Below are positions 18,017 through 26,676 of a stretch of DNA of 64,000 nucleotides, piece after piece; within the stretch, counting starts at the first letter, position 1, and every line of letters starts with the position of its first letter. The translations under genes were made by a program, and so were the position numbers. The notes below the pieces were generated by a model. That model was not told the origin of the DNA and ran no database searches. It saw only the letters and a list, made by a program, of their open reading frames with translations. Source of the DNA: Paraburkholderia sp. UYCP14C (GTDB lineage Bacteria > Pseudomonadota > Gammaproteobacteria > Burkholderiales > Burkholderiaceae); the NCBI RefSeq assembly GCF_004197395.1, contig NZ_SELS01000004.1, positions 62,001-126,000 of the forward strand, given 5' to 3'.

Positions 18017-20260
18017 TCAACCAGCAATGCTGTCGTAGCCGTAATAGCCGCCCTGATATCCCGAACCGAGAAACGCGGCTTCCTGCGGCACATCGGTCAG
18101 CATCACGCCACGCATTGCCACACCGCCATTGCGCAACCGTTTCGCCGTCTCGATGATCTCGTGCAGCGGCTGGCGGCCGTGGCGCACCACCAGCAGCGTG
18201 GTGCCCGCGTATTTGCCGATCAGCGTCGAGTCAGTCACCGCCAGCACCGGCGGCGTATCGACAATAACCAGGTCGTATCGTGGCTTCAGTTCGTCAAGCA
18301 ACATTTCGAAGCGTTTGCTCATCAGCAGCTCGGCCGGGTGCGTCGGCAACCTGCCCTTCGGGATCACGTCGAGACCGGGCAGCACGTCGTGCTGGATCGC
18401 CGTGCCGAGATCGGCGCCGAGCAGCACGTCGGAGAGCCCGGGCTGATGCGGGATGCCAAAATGCGAATGCACGTCGCCGCGCCGCATGTCGCCGTCGATG
18501 ATCAGCACGCGCTTGTTCGCCGACGCGACCAGCGTCGACAGATTCACCGACAGGAACGACTTGCCCGCATCGGGCCGCGAGCCGGTGATCATCACCACGT
18601 TGTTGGCTGCGTGATCGAGCGACAGCTGCAGCGAAGTACGCAGATTGCGCACTCCTTCCACGGCGAGATCCCCGGGCGCCTGCTGCGCAAGCACGTGCTG
18701 TCCGCGGCGGCGGTGCGCCACGCTCTGCTGCAGGCGCAGCTGGGTCTGGCTGCGCGGCACGGCCGCGAACACCGGCACGCCGAGGATCATTTCCAGGTCG
18801 TCGGGCCGCTCGACGCCGCCGCGCATCGCGCGCTTCAGGACGACCAGCAGCAAGCCGAGCGCGAGGCCGGCGCCGAGCGAGATCAGGATCACCAACATGC
18901 GCCTCGGCCGCACCGGATCGTCGGGCACTTCGGCGAAGTCCACCACCCGCACGCCGCCCACCTGTCCCGCCTGCGCGACCCGCAGTCTCTGCACGCTACT
19001 GAGCAGACTCGTGTACAGCTCGGTGTTCACGTGCACGTCGCGCTGCAGACGTAGCGCGGTCTGCTCGGTGTCCGGCATCGTCGAGACGCTGCGGTTCATG
19101 GTGCCCTGCGCGCCCTGCAGCGCGGCGATCTGCGCGTCGAGCGCGGCGACCATCGGATGGCTCGGCGTAAAGCGCTGCAACAGCTGCGCACGCTGCTGCT
19201 GCAGATCGAGCAGCTTCGTCTTGTTGTCGACGATCTGCTGCAGCAGCAGTTTGCTCTGCTCGCCGAGATCGACGCTGCCATGGGTATTGCGGAACTTGCC
19301 GTAGCGCTCTTCCGCGTCGTCGAGCGCCTTGCGCACGTCGGCGAGCTGCTGTTCGAGAAACGCAAGGGTGTGGTCGGACTCGGTCGAACGGCTCGCGAGG
19401 TCCTGACGCACGAACTGGTGCGCCACGTTGTTGACGATCGCCGTGGTCAGCGCCGGGTCGGGGCCTTCGAGGCTCACGCGGATCACGCCGGAATCTTCCG
19501 CGGTTTCCTGCACCACCATCGTCTTCGCCAAACGGTCCACCGTACCGAGCGTGGACGCGCGCGTCAGCTCGAAACGCGAGCCGGGTGCGCCCACCAGGCT
19601 GTCGACGTGCAGCGTGATCGGGCCGACCGCGGTATCGGTCTGCACGGTTTCGCCGACGCGCCCCGACAGGATCGCGCTGCCGTGAGGATCGCGCAGCATG
19701 AAGGTGTTGTCGGCGCCCGCGACCAGCGTGAAGGTCTCGCCATACAAGTCCTTCGTCGTGTCGAAGCGCGACACCGCGATGCTCTCGTTGCCCCACGCGA
19801 ACCTGGACAGGTTGATGAACGACGGCAGCCGGAACCACCAGCGCCCGTTCACGAGTCCCTCGATCTTCTTGCCGAGCACCGGCAAATAACGCGGCTTCGC
19901 GGTGATGTCGAGGTGCAGCGCACGGACCGCCTCCTCGGTGACCAGACGCGACTTCAGAAGCTCGATCTGTGCGGACGTCGACGGCTTCGAATCGTACGCG
20001 CCGGGAAGCGGCGACCCCGCATCCCGGCCGTTCGAATTGACGTTCGCCGCGTTCGACGTCCTGTCCTCGACGTGAAACAGCACGTCCGCACGATAGACCG
20101 GCGGCGCGAGGAACGCGTACGCGCAACCGAGCGCGAGCGCGATCAGCGTCACCGTCAGGACCGTGCGCCAACCGCGCACGATCGTGCGGACGTAGTCCGA
20201 CAGATGCAACTGCCCCGGTTCATACACGCCGGCGTAGCGGTTTTCGTAATTGATCGCCAT
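18017..20260 (-). CDS. wzc: Exopolysaccharide tyrosine autokinase/chain-length regulator (Wzc/BceF-like)
   Basis: A 747-residue inner-membrane protein combining a Wzz-type domain with a BY-kinase. Transmembrane helix 1 is at about residues 32-52 ([19 protein letters not shown]), the long periplasmic coiled-coil part runs to about 440, and helix 2 ([19 protein letters not shown]) follows. The cytoplasmic kinase has Walker A SRPDAGKS (about residue 560), Walker A' [12 protein letters not shown] and Walker [10 protein letters not shown]. The tail [15 protein letters not shown] is the short Tyr cluster that is autophosphorylated. Start at [11 protein letters not shown] (20260); a GTG/ATG five codons upstream is possible. 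The partner phosphatase BceD/Wzb is missing from this block. Confidence 0.95.
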   Translation of the reverse strand: MAINYENRYAGVYEPGQLHLSDYVRTIVRGWRTVLTVTLIALALGCAYAFLAPPVYRADVLFHVEDRTSNAANVNSNGRDAGSPLPGAYDSKPSTSAQIELLKSRLVTEEAVRALHLDITAKPRYLPVLGKKIEGLVNGRWWFRLPSFINLSRFAWGNESIAVSRFDTTKDLYGETFTLVAGADNTFMLRDPHGSAILSGRVGETVQTDTAVGPITLHVDSLVGAPGSRFELTRASTLGTVDRLAKTMVVQETAEDSGVIRVSLEGPDPALTTAIVNNVAHQFVRQDLASRSTESDHTLAFLEQQLADVRKALDDAEERYGKFRNTHGSVDLGEQSKLLLQQIVDNKTKLLDLQQQRAQLLQRFTPSHPMVAALDAQIAALQGAQGTMNRSVSTMPDTEQTALRLQRDVHVNTELYTSLLSSVQRLRVAQAGQVGGVRVVDFAEVPDDPVRPRRMLVILISLGAGLALGLLLVVLKRAMRGGVERPDDLEMILGVPVFAAVPRSQTQLRLQQSVAHRRRGQHVLAQQAPGDLAVEGVRNLRTSLQLSLDHAANNVVMITGSRPDAGKSFLSVNLSTLVASANKRVLIIDGDMRRGDVHSHFGIPHQPGLSDVLLGADLGTAIQHDVLPGLDVIPKGRLPTHPAELLMSKRFEMLLDELKPRYDLVIVDTPPVLAVTDSTLIGKYAGTTLLVVRHGRQPLHEIIETAKRLRNGGVAMRGVMLTDVPQEAAFLGSGYQGGYYGYDSIAG

Positions 20261-20309
20261 GTTTTCACCCAACAAGGCCTGCCGGTTCTGATATCGCGTC
20301 GCGTCTACG

Positions 20310-21452
20310 TCACTTCGTCAACACGACGCCCGTCACCGCCGCGTTGATCGCCGGCAACAACAGGTTCAGCACGCGGTTGAAGCGGACCAGACCGCCCTGA
20401 CCGACGTACACGATGTCCTTCGGCTGCAGCTCGAACTGGTTCGCGAGCAGCATCGCCACCGGCGAGGTCGCATCGAGGTGATAGATCTGCGGCGAGTCGC
20501 TGGTCGAATTGCGGATCACGAACAGCTGCTGCCCCGAGGCCGTGTTCGAGTCGAAACTGCCGCCGTCGGAGATCGCCTGCGACAGCGTCAGCGAACCGTT
20601 GCGCAACGGCAGCACCGTAGCCGGCTTGTTGACTTCGCCCATCACGTAGACGCCGGCGTCCTCGCGCGCATTCACGCGCACGGTATCGCCCGGTTGCAGA
20701 TAGATTTCCGACGGATTGCGGCCGCGCTTGACGAGGTCGTCGATGTTCAGCCGATAGGTCGTGCCGTTGCGGATCAGATCGACCCGGCTGCGGTCCGCGG
20801 TCGAGTTGAAGCCGCCGCCCAGGCCGATCGCGTTCGTCAGCGACATCGGAACATCGTTGATCGATTGCGTGCCCGGCGTGCGCACTTCGCCATCGATATA
20901 CACCGTCGAGTTACGGAACGACGCGGCGCGCACCGTCACCTCAGGCTTCTGGTACACCTTGCTCAACCGCTGATTCAGCTCGCGCTGGATCTGCGAGACG
21001 GTCATGCCGGCAACGTGCAGCGTGCCCGCATACGGAAACTGGATGTTGCCCGCGTCGTCGATCAGGAAGCCCGGCATCGCATCGCTGGTACGCGCGTTGG
21101 TCGGCGGCTGGCCGAGCGCGGCAGCGAGTTCCGGGTGATCCCACACGACGATCTGCAGCACGTCGCCCGGGCCCAGCTTGTACGGCCCCGGCTTGCCGAA
21201 CAGCGCCAGCGTCTCCGGCGGCAGCTGTGAAGCCTTCTGGTCGTCGCCCAGCTTCTTCAGCAAAGCCAGATTGATATCGGTAATCGGGATCTGCTTCTGC
21301 TGCGAAGCTTCGGTACTGAATTCGCCACCTGTGTCCTGCAGCGCAGCCGGCGTGATCATCCGTTGTCCCGGTACGATTTGGCATCCGGAAAGCAATACTG
21401 CTGCGCTAGCGAAAACCACAAGACTTCCTGTGCGAAAACCAAGTGAGCTCAT
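20310..21452 (-). CDS. wza: Polysaccharide export outer-membrane lipoprotein (Wza/BceE-like)
   Basis: A 380-residue outer-membrane channel for capsule or exopolysaccharide. The N-terminus MSSLGFRTG..LLSGCQIVPG is a lipoprotein signal peptide with acylation Cys24. The polysaccharide export domain begins YKLGPGDVLQIVVWDHPELA, followed by two SLBB segments (GEVRTPGTQSIN and GEVNKPATVLPL). The ATG at 21452 is preceded by a GGAGTAAAG ribosome-binding site. It lies 50 bp before the Wzc gene, its physical partner in the export envelope complex. Confidence 0.96.
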   Translation of the reverse strand: MSSLGFRTGSLVVFASAAVLLSGCQIVPGQRMITPAALQDTGGEFSTEASQQKQIPITDINLALLKKLGDDQKASQLPPETLALFGKPGPYKLGPGDVLQIVVWDHPELAAALGQPPTNARTSDAMPGFLIDDAGNIQFPYAGTLHVAGMTVSQIQRELNQRLSKVYQKPEVTVRAASFRNSTVYIDGEVRTPGTQSINDVPMSLTNAIGLGGGFNSTADRSRVDLIRNGTTYRLNIDDLVKRGRNPSEIYLQPGDTVRVNAREDAGVYVMGEVNKPATVLPLRNGSLTLSQAISDGGSFDSNTASGQQLFVIRNSTSDSPQIYHLDATSPVAMLLANQFELQPKDIVYVGQGGLVRFNRVLNLLLPAINAAVTGVVLTK

Positions 21453-21492
21453 GATCTTTACTCCTTCGCCCCGAGGCGTTGTTATTGACTTT

Positions 21493-22878
21493 CTAGTAAG
21501 CGTTTCGATGCACCAGTCCGGCGACAATCGTCGCGCCGATGATCCGCATGTCGAGTGCGAACGACCAGTGACCCAGGTAGTACAGGTCATGTTCGACGCG
21601 GCGCTCCATCTTCTCGATGCGGTCGGTCTCGCCACGGAAGCCGTTGATCTGCGCCCAGCCCGTGATTCCCGGTTTGATCCGGTAGCGATTGATATAGCCC
21701 GCGACCACCTTCTGATAGAGGTCGTCGTGCTCGAGCGCGTGGGGACGCGGTCCTACGACCGACATGTCGCCACGCAACACGTTGAAAAATTGCGGCAGCT
21801 CGTCGAGGCTCGTGCGGCGTAGAAACGCGCCCACTTTCGTCACGCGCTTGTCGTTGCGCGTCGCCTGGCTCAAGACGCCCTTCGCTTCCGTATGCACGCG
21901 CATCGAGCGGAACTTGTAGATCGTGAACACACGGCCGTCCGCGCCCTTGCGCTTCTGTTTGAACAGCACCGGTCCGCGCGAGGACAGCTTGACCGCGATC
22001 GCGATGCCGAGCAGCAGCGGCGCGACGGCAACGATCGCGGCCGCCGCGAACAGCCGGTCGAAAATTTCCTTCTTCAGCATCGCGTTGGCCGACAGCGGCG
22101 AGGCGACCAGATTGATCGCCGGCACGCCGAGCAGATCGACCACGCCGCTGCCTTCGAACAGCGCATGGCTGCGCACGTCCGGCATGAAGCGGATATTCAC
22201 CAGGTCGTCGCGAAACTCGTCGATCAGCGAGCAGATCAGCGGTTCCTCGGACAGCGACAGCATCAGCCATAGCTCGTGCACGTCGTTGTTGCGGATGTAG
22301 TCGGCCAGCAGATCGACGCGATCGAACACCGGCACGCGCGGATTCGTCACCGCGGAGTCGTCCGGGCGCGCGTTGTAGACGGCGGTCGCGCGAAAGCCGG
22401 CGGTCGGCGCCGACTCGATACGGCGCAGGATCGCGTCGCACTGCGAACCGTTGCCGACGATTGCGACCTGATGCAGATTCATGCCTGCGCCGCGCGCCCG
22501 CGCGAGCACCGCGTGCGTGACCAGCCGATTCGCGATCAGCAGCCCACCCGTCGTTGCGGTCCAGTACGAGAACCACAGCCGCGACACGAAGTCGATGCGA
22601 TGCAGCGAGTACATCAGCACGAGCGCGCAGGCCTGCACGATCAGCCACGCGAGCGACACCTGTCCGGCGAGCCCGAGCTTCGAGCGACCACGCCACGATT
22701 CGTAGACGCCGAACGCGGGGAAGATCGCGAGCGCGAACGCCGCCGAAAACATCACCAGCACCCAGTAGAAACCCGACTGGCCGAGATAGTCGAAGCGGAT
22801 CCGCGACGCCACGGCCGCACCCGCCAATACCAAAGCGACATCGAAAATCCGCGCGATCAGATCCTGAAACTTGCGCAT
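21493..22878 (-). CDS. Undecaprenyl-phosphate glucose phosphotransferase (WcaJ/BceB-like)
   Basis: A 461-residue polyprenyl-phosphate hexose-1-phosphate transferase that would load the first sugar (usually glucose) onto undecaprenyl phosphate to start the repeat unit. The N-terminal third has four to five membrane helices, a Rossmann-like CoA-binding fold follows (VAIVGNGSQCDAILRRIE), and the catalytic bacterial sugar-transferase domain covers about residues 270-461: KEIFDRLFAAAAIV, GPVLFKQKR, FTIYKFRSM, RRTSLDELPQFFNVLRGDMS and GPRPHA. In the cepacian cluster the equivalent is BceB. The sugar is inferred from family. Confidence 0.95.
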   Translation of the reverse strand: MRKFQDLIARIFDVALVLAGAAVASRIRFDYLGQSGFYWVLVMFSAAFALAIFPAFGVYESWRGRSKLGLAGQVSLAWLIVQACALVLMYSLHRIDFVSRLWFSYWTATTGGLLIANRLVTHAVLARARGAGMNLHQVAIVGNGSQCDAILRRIESAPTAGFRATAVYNARPDDSAVTNPRVPVFDRVDLLADYIRNNDVHELWLMLSLSEEPLICSLIDEFRDDLVNIRFMPDVRSHALFEGSGVVDLLGVPAINLVASPLSANAMLKKEIFDRLFAAAAIVAVAPLLLGIAIAVKLSSRGPVLFKQKRKGADGRVFTIYKFRSMRVHTEAKGVLSQATRNDKRVTKVGAFLRRTSLDELPQFFNVLRGDMSVVGPRPHALEHDDLYQKVVAGYINRYRIKPGITGWAQINGFRGETDRIEKMERRVEHDLYYLGHWSFALDMRIIGATIVAGLVHRNAY

Positions 22879-22932
22879 TTTGCTTACCTCGTTCTGCCTT
22901 TCCTGTTCTCTAATGGGGCGTGCATGGGCTGC

Positions 22933-24534
22933 TCATGGGCAGCGGCCGTAGTTGTCGTTGAACCTCACGATGTCGTCTTCGCCGAGATAGGTACCCGACT
23001 GGATTTCGATGATTTCGAGCGGCACCTTGCCCGGGTTTTCGAGGCGGTGACGGGTGCCGAGCGGAATGTAGGTCGATTCGTTTTCGCTGAGCAGGAACTG
23101 CTCTTCGCCGCGCGTGACGAGCGCAGTGCCGCGCACGACCACCCAATGCTCGGCGCGGTGATGATGCAGCTGCAATGAAAGCTTCGCGCCGGGCGTCACG
23201 ACGATGCGCTTGACCTGGAAGCGCTCGCCATGATCGATCGAGTCGTAGAAGCCCCACGGGCGCCGCACCTTGCGGTGCGCGTCGGCCTCCGGCGCGTGCT
23301 GCGCCTTGATGCGCGACACGAGCCCCTTGACGTCCTGCACATGCGAGCGATCCGCCACCAGCACCGCGTCGGCGGTCTCGACCACGACGACGTTCGTGGT
23401 GCCCACGCACGCGACGAGCCGGCCTTCCGAATGCGCATAGCAGGACACCGCGCCTTCGAAGGTCACGCGGCCGCGCCCGGCGTTGCCGTTCGGGTCTTTC
23501 TCCATCGCGGCCCATACCGCGTCCCACGAGCCGAGGTCGGACCAGCCGGCTTCGAGCGGGATCACGACGCCGGGAGGAACGGCCGCGGCCGGGCTTTGCG
23601 CTTGCGTATCGTTCTCAGCGGCGGCTTGCGTTGCGGCGCTGCTCGCGCCGTCGTCTTGCGCCGGTCGCGGCTCGCTCAGATGCTCCATCACCGCGTAATC
23701 GATCGAATCGGCGGGCACGTCGACGAACGCCTCCTGCGACGGCCGGAACACTCCGCCGTCCTGCTTGCCGTTCGCGAACGCGCTTGCGCACGGCGCATGC
23801 ATGTCGGGTCGCAGCGACGCGAGCGTGTCGAGCCACACGCGCGCGCGCACGATGAAAATGCCGCTATTCCACCAGTAGGTACCCGCGCTCAGGTATTGCC
23901 TCGCGATTTCCTCGGCGGGCTTCTCGACGAAACCGTCGATCGCGTGGCCGCCGGCGGGCAATGCCGCGCCGATGCGGATATAGCCGAAGCCGGTGTCGGG
24001 ACGCGTCGGCGGCACGCCGAGCGTCGCGATCGCGCCCTCGCTCGCGTGGTGCGCCGCGCACGCTAGCGCGCGCTGCAGCGCGGGCACGTCGGCGATCGCG
24101 TGGTCGGCCGGCATCACGATCAGGATCGCGTCGTCGCCGGCCGCGCACGCGAGCGATGCCGCGAGCGTCAGTGCCGGCGCCGTGTCGCGGCGCGCGGGCT
24201 CGACGATCAGACGTGCGTCGACGCCGTTTTCGCGCAGTTGCTCGGCGATCACGAAGCGATGCTCCTCGCCGCACACGACGATCGGCGATGCGTCGACGCT
24301 CCAGCCCGCGGGGAAACCCTCGAGCCGCCGCGCGGTCGCTTGCAGCAGCGAGTCGGAGCCGACCACGTCGATCAGCTGCTTCGGGAAGGTTTCGCGCGAC
24401 ACCGGCCACAGCCGCGTGCCCGAGCCGCCCGCGAGAATGACGGGGACGATGTGCGCGCAGCGCGCGCCAGCCACCCCGGCGCCTGCGCCGTTCGGCTCGA
24501 CGGATCGTGCGCTCACACCTGCCTGCGTCAACAT
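22933..24534 (-). CDS. manC: Mannose-1-phosphate guanylyltransferase / mannose-6-phosphate isomerase
   Basis: A 533-residue bifunctional enzyme providing GDP-mannose. The nucleotidyltransferase part has ILAGGSGTRLWPVSRETFPK (about residues 33-52), FVEKP near 203 and AGWSDLGSW near 329. The isomerase cupin at about 410-525 shows RPWGFYDSID, LQLHHHRAEHWVVVRGTA and YIPLGTRHRLENPG. Compared with usual family members (about 480 residues) it has about 25 extra N-terminal residues and a low-complexity Ala/Gln/Asp insertion at about 287-322. BceA is the cepacian equivalent. First enzyme gene of the block, 90 bp after the AraC-type regulator. Confidence 0.96.
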   Translation of the reverse strand: MLTQAGVSARSVEPNGAGAGVAGARCAHIVPVILAGGSGTRLWPVSRETFPKQLIDVVGSDSLLQATARRLEGFPAGWSVDASPIVVCGEEHRFVIAEQLRENGVDARLIVEPARRDTAPALTLAASLACAAGDDAILIVMPADHAIADVPALQRALACAAHHASEGAIATLGVPPTRPDTGFGYIRIGAALPAGGHAIDGFVEKPAEEIARQYLSAGTYWWNSGIFIVRARVWLDTLASLRPDMHAPCASAFANGKQDGGVFRPSQEAFVDVPADSIDYAVMEHLSEPRPAQDDGASSAATQAAAENDTQAQSPAAAVPPGVVIPLEAGWSDLGSWDAVWAAMEKDPNGNAGRGRVTFEGAVSCYAHSEGRLVACVGTTNVVVVETADAVLVADRSHVQDVKGLVSRIKAQHAPEADAHRKVRRPWGFYDSIDHGERFQVKRIVVTPGAKLSLQLHHHRAEHWVVVRGTALVTRGEEQFLLSENESTYIPLGTRHRLENPGKVPLEIIEIQSGTYLGEDDIVRFNDNYGRCP

Positions 24535-24624
24535 ATCGGGAATCCTTATCGATCAGCAAGGTACGACAACCAGCGAACCCGGCCCCGCATCTGTTGCGCG
24601 GCTGCCGGATCGGCCCCGTCTGCG

Positions 24625-25620
24625 CTACTCGCCCGCCATGCGGCGGCTTTGAATCCTGAACTCGGTCGGCGAAATCCTCATCCGCTTGCGGAACACCTTC
24701 GCAAGACGATCGCCATTGCCCATGCCGGTGCGACGCGCGATCTTGTCGACCGGCAATTCCGATTCGGTCAACAGGCTGCACGTCACCGCGAGGCGCTCGT
24801 GCAGCAGGAAACTCGACGGCGTGATACCCATTTCCATCTTGAAGCGGCGCAGAAAGTTGCGCTCGCTCATCGCCGCGACCTGCGCGGCATCCGCAATCGA
24901 AATCGCCTGCTGGCAGTTTTCCTGCAGCCAGCGCGCCGCCGCGCGAACCTTGTCGCCGGGACTCATGCCGCCGTCCTCGCCGAGCAGCGGCGTGAGGTTC
25001 GCGCACGAGTCGGACAGCAGCCGTTCGGCAGCCGAGCGCGCGGTCGCGTTGCCCAGGTCGCGCTTGATCATCGCGAGCGCGCTGCGCATCGATTCCAGCC
25101 GGTCGCTGAGTTCGACGGCGCCTTGCTCGGCCGCGCGCGAGCCGTTCGTGGTCAAGCCCGGCTGGCGCATCTCGCTGCCATCCTTCTCGTCGGGCAGGGC
25201 CGCCGCATCGAGCACCGCGCGCCCTTCGGCGATCGACCGGATCATCGCGGTGTTGCGACGCACGCGCCGCAGCCATCCGAGGAGCCGCTCGTCGCGCGCC
25301 GCCGACGCCGCGCCCTTGCCGCCCGCCACATAAAGCGCGTCGAAGCCGCCGTAATGGCGCGCGTCGAGCCCGTCGGTCCACACGCGCAAACCCGACGACG
25401 AGGTCACCATGCCGCCGGAGGCCGACAAAAACGACACGTCGTACGCCCACGCGCCCGAACCGGAAGTGGCGAGTTCGTTGGCAGCCTGGAACACCTCGGC
25501 GATCACGCCGGCTCCCTGCAACGAGCAGTCGTTGAACAACAGAATCGCGACACGACGCACGCCCTTGTTCGGCGCATGCACCCAGCGCAGCATTGCAGAC
25601 TCGATACTCGCGCAGGTCAT
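24625..25620 (-). CDS. AraC-family transcriptional regulator with DJ-1/PfpI-like N-terminal domain
   Basis: About 331 residues of the GlxA/FtrA type: an N-terminal class I amidotransferase-like sensor domain (RRVAILLFNDCSLQGAGVIAEVFQAAN; ALYVAGGKGAA) and a C-terminal AraC DNA-binding domain with two helix-turn-helix motifs (SIADAAQVAAMSERNFLRRF; PVDKIARRTGMGNGDRLAKV). The second of two adjacent ATGs (25620) is preferred because GAGAGG lies six bases before it; the first (25626) touches that site. It is directly upstream of, and cooriented with, the exopolysaccharide genes and may control them, as inferred for the homologous position in cepacian clusters. Confidence 0.9.
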   Translation of the reverse strand: MTCASIESAMLRWVHAPNKGVRRVAILLFNDCSLQGAGVIAEVFQAANELATSGSGAWAYDVSFLSASGGMVTSSSGLRVWTDGLDARHYGGFDALYVAGGKGAASAARDERLLGWLRRVRRNTAMIRSIAEGRAVLDAAALPDEKDGSEMRQPGLTTNGSRAAEQGAVELSDRLESMRSALAMIKRDLGNATARSAAERLLSDSCANLTPLLGEDGGMSPGDKVRAAARWLQENCQQAISIADAAQVAAMSERNFLRRFKMEMGITPSSFLLHERLAVTCSLLTESELPVDKIARRTGMGNGDRLAKVFRKRMRISPTEFRIQSRRMAGE

Positions 25621-25626
25621 AGTCAT

Positions 25627-26497
25627 CCTCTCGACAGGAAACGATCTACTACACCTTCACGACCACGCACAATGCGAACTCCGCGCAGTGCATCATAGCG
25701 ACGGCCTCCGGCACTCCGCCGCCATGTCCGAAAGTGCAGACATATTGGCACTATGAATACGTGATCAGCCAGTGCAATTCGGCAATACCGAAACGACCGT
25801 CTTTTCAATGGATTAATCGTCTATCCGCATATCGTTGAATATGCACTTGCGAATCTTAATGCAGTTTAAAAAATGAATGCGTACGCCAGCGCACACTGCG
25901 GGGCCACTCGAAAAACGGCGCACTTCCGCTTTATCCACCTGCCAATGCGTATTTAAAAAGGATTCTTTCGCTAGAATTGGCTGCTGCCGAGTGAAATTTA
26001 CCCCGCCCTCCGGAGCATGCCTGGCTTCGTCGGCAACTTTCCCTGACCGTACGCGCAAGCGCCGCGCGACCGACCCTTGCGCCGTTCAATACAAGCACTC
26101 ACCGCGCCAGAAAAGATTATTTAATCGATTTTTATTGGCGAGTGAAATATAAAGGCGACGATTAACGTTTCAAACCTGAAACATGAAAATCGGAAGGCTT
26201 CAGCGCCTCCGCAATAGGCGGGCCAATGGCGGAATAGGTCGGGTGCGACCCGGTGCATTTCCGCCAGGGGATTGCGGAAATGCACTATCCGGCTTCCGCA
26301 AGGGTGGACGCTCACATTGAACGAAGTCCGCCATCCCGTCACGCGATGATGGCGACACCCGCTGAAAACGCGCCGCGTAGTGGCACGATGCGACGATAGT
26401 TCGGCGTCGACTGACAGGTTTACGGCGGGCAGGCGCACAGAGAAGTGATCCGTGAACGGGTTACGATGCCCCCGACCAACGCGCTGGAACCGCACAC
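25627..26497. other. Long AT-rich non-coding region with an inverted repeat
   Basis: About 870 bases without a convincing gene; frames present lack ribosome-binding sites and recognisable composition. Positions 25640-26160 are unusually A/T-rich for this chromosome. A perfect 12-bp inverted repeat, GTGCATTTCCGC at 26253-26264 and its complement at 26274-26285, has a nine-base spacer and no T-tract, so it looks more like an operator or RNA hairpin than a terminator. The region must hold the promoter for the AraC-type regulator. Confidence 0.5.
26253..26285. repeat. Perfect 12-bp inverted repeat
   Basis: GTGCATTTCCGC, nine bases, GCGGAAATGCAC. No following T-run on either strand. It sits in non-coding DNA about 210 bases before a small membrane-protein frame. 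Confidence 0.7.
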
Positions 26498-26647
26498 ATG
26501 AACGGCATGTCATGGATCACGCTGATACTGGCCACGATGATCGGCGGATTCCTGTTCGCCATGATCGGCGCGGTGCTGCTCGCGCTGCTGCTCGGCAACG
26601 TGTCGGACCGGCTGTCGAGCAACGACGAGACCCGCCAGGACTCCTAG
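26498..26647 (+). CDS. Small membrane protein (49 residues), hypothetical
   Basis: A 49-codon frame starting at ATG 26498. Its product has a 28-residue hydrophobic segment with small-residue spacing (LILATMIGGFLFAMIGAVLL) followed by a polar, acidic tail ending SSNDETRQDS. This is the form of a single-helix inner-membrane miniprotein. There is no strong Shine-Dalgarno and it is convergent with the MFS gene, 29 bp away. No family recognised; supported only by composition. Confidence 0.45.
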   Translation: MNGMSWITLILATMIGGFLFAMIGAVLLALLLGNVSDRLSSNDETRQDS

Positions 26648-26676
26648 GGTCCGTTACCAGCGCGAACCAACCCTGG

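Noticed and set aside
25813-26152. Two short overlapping frames in the AT-rich intergenic region
   Set aside because: They overlap each other on opposite strands and have no start signals.
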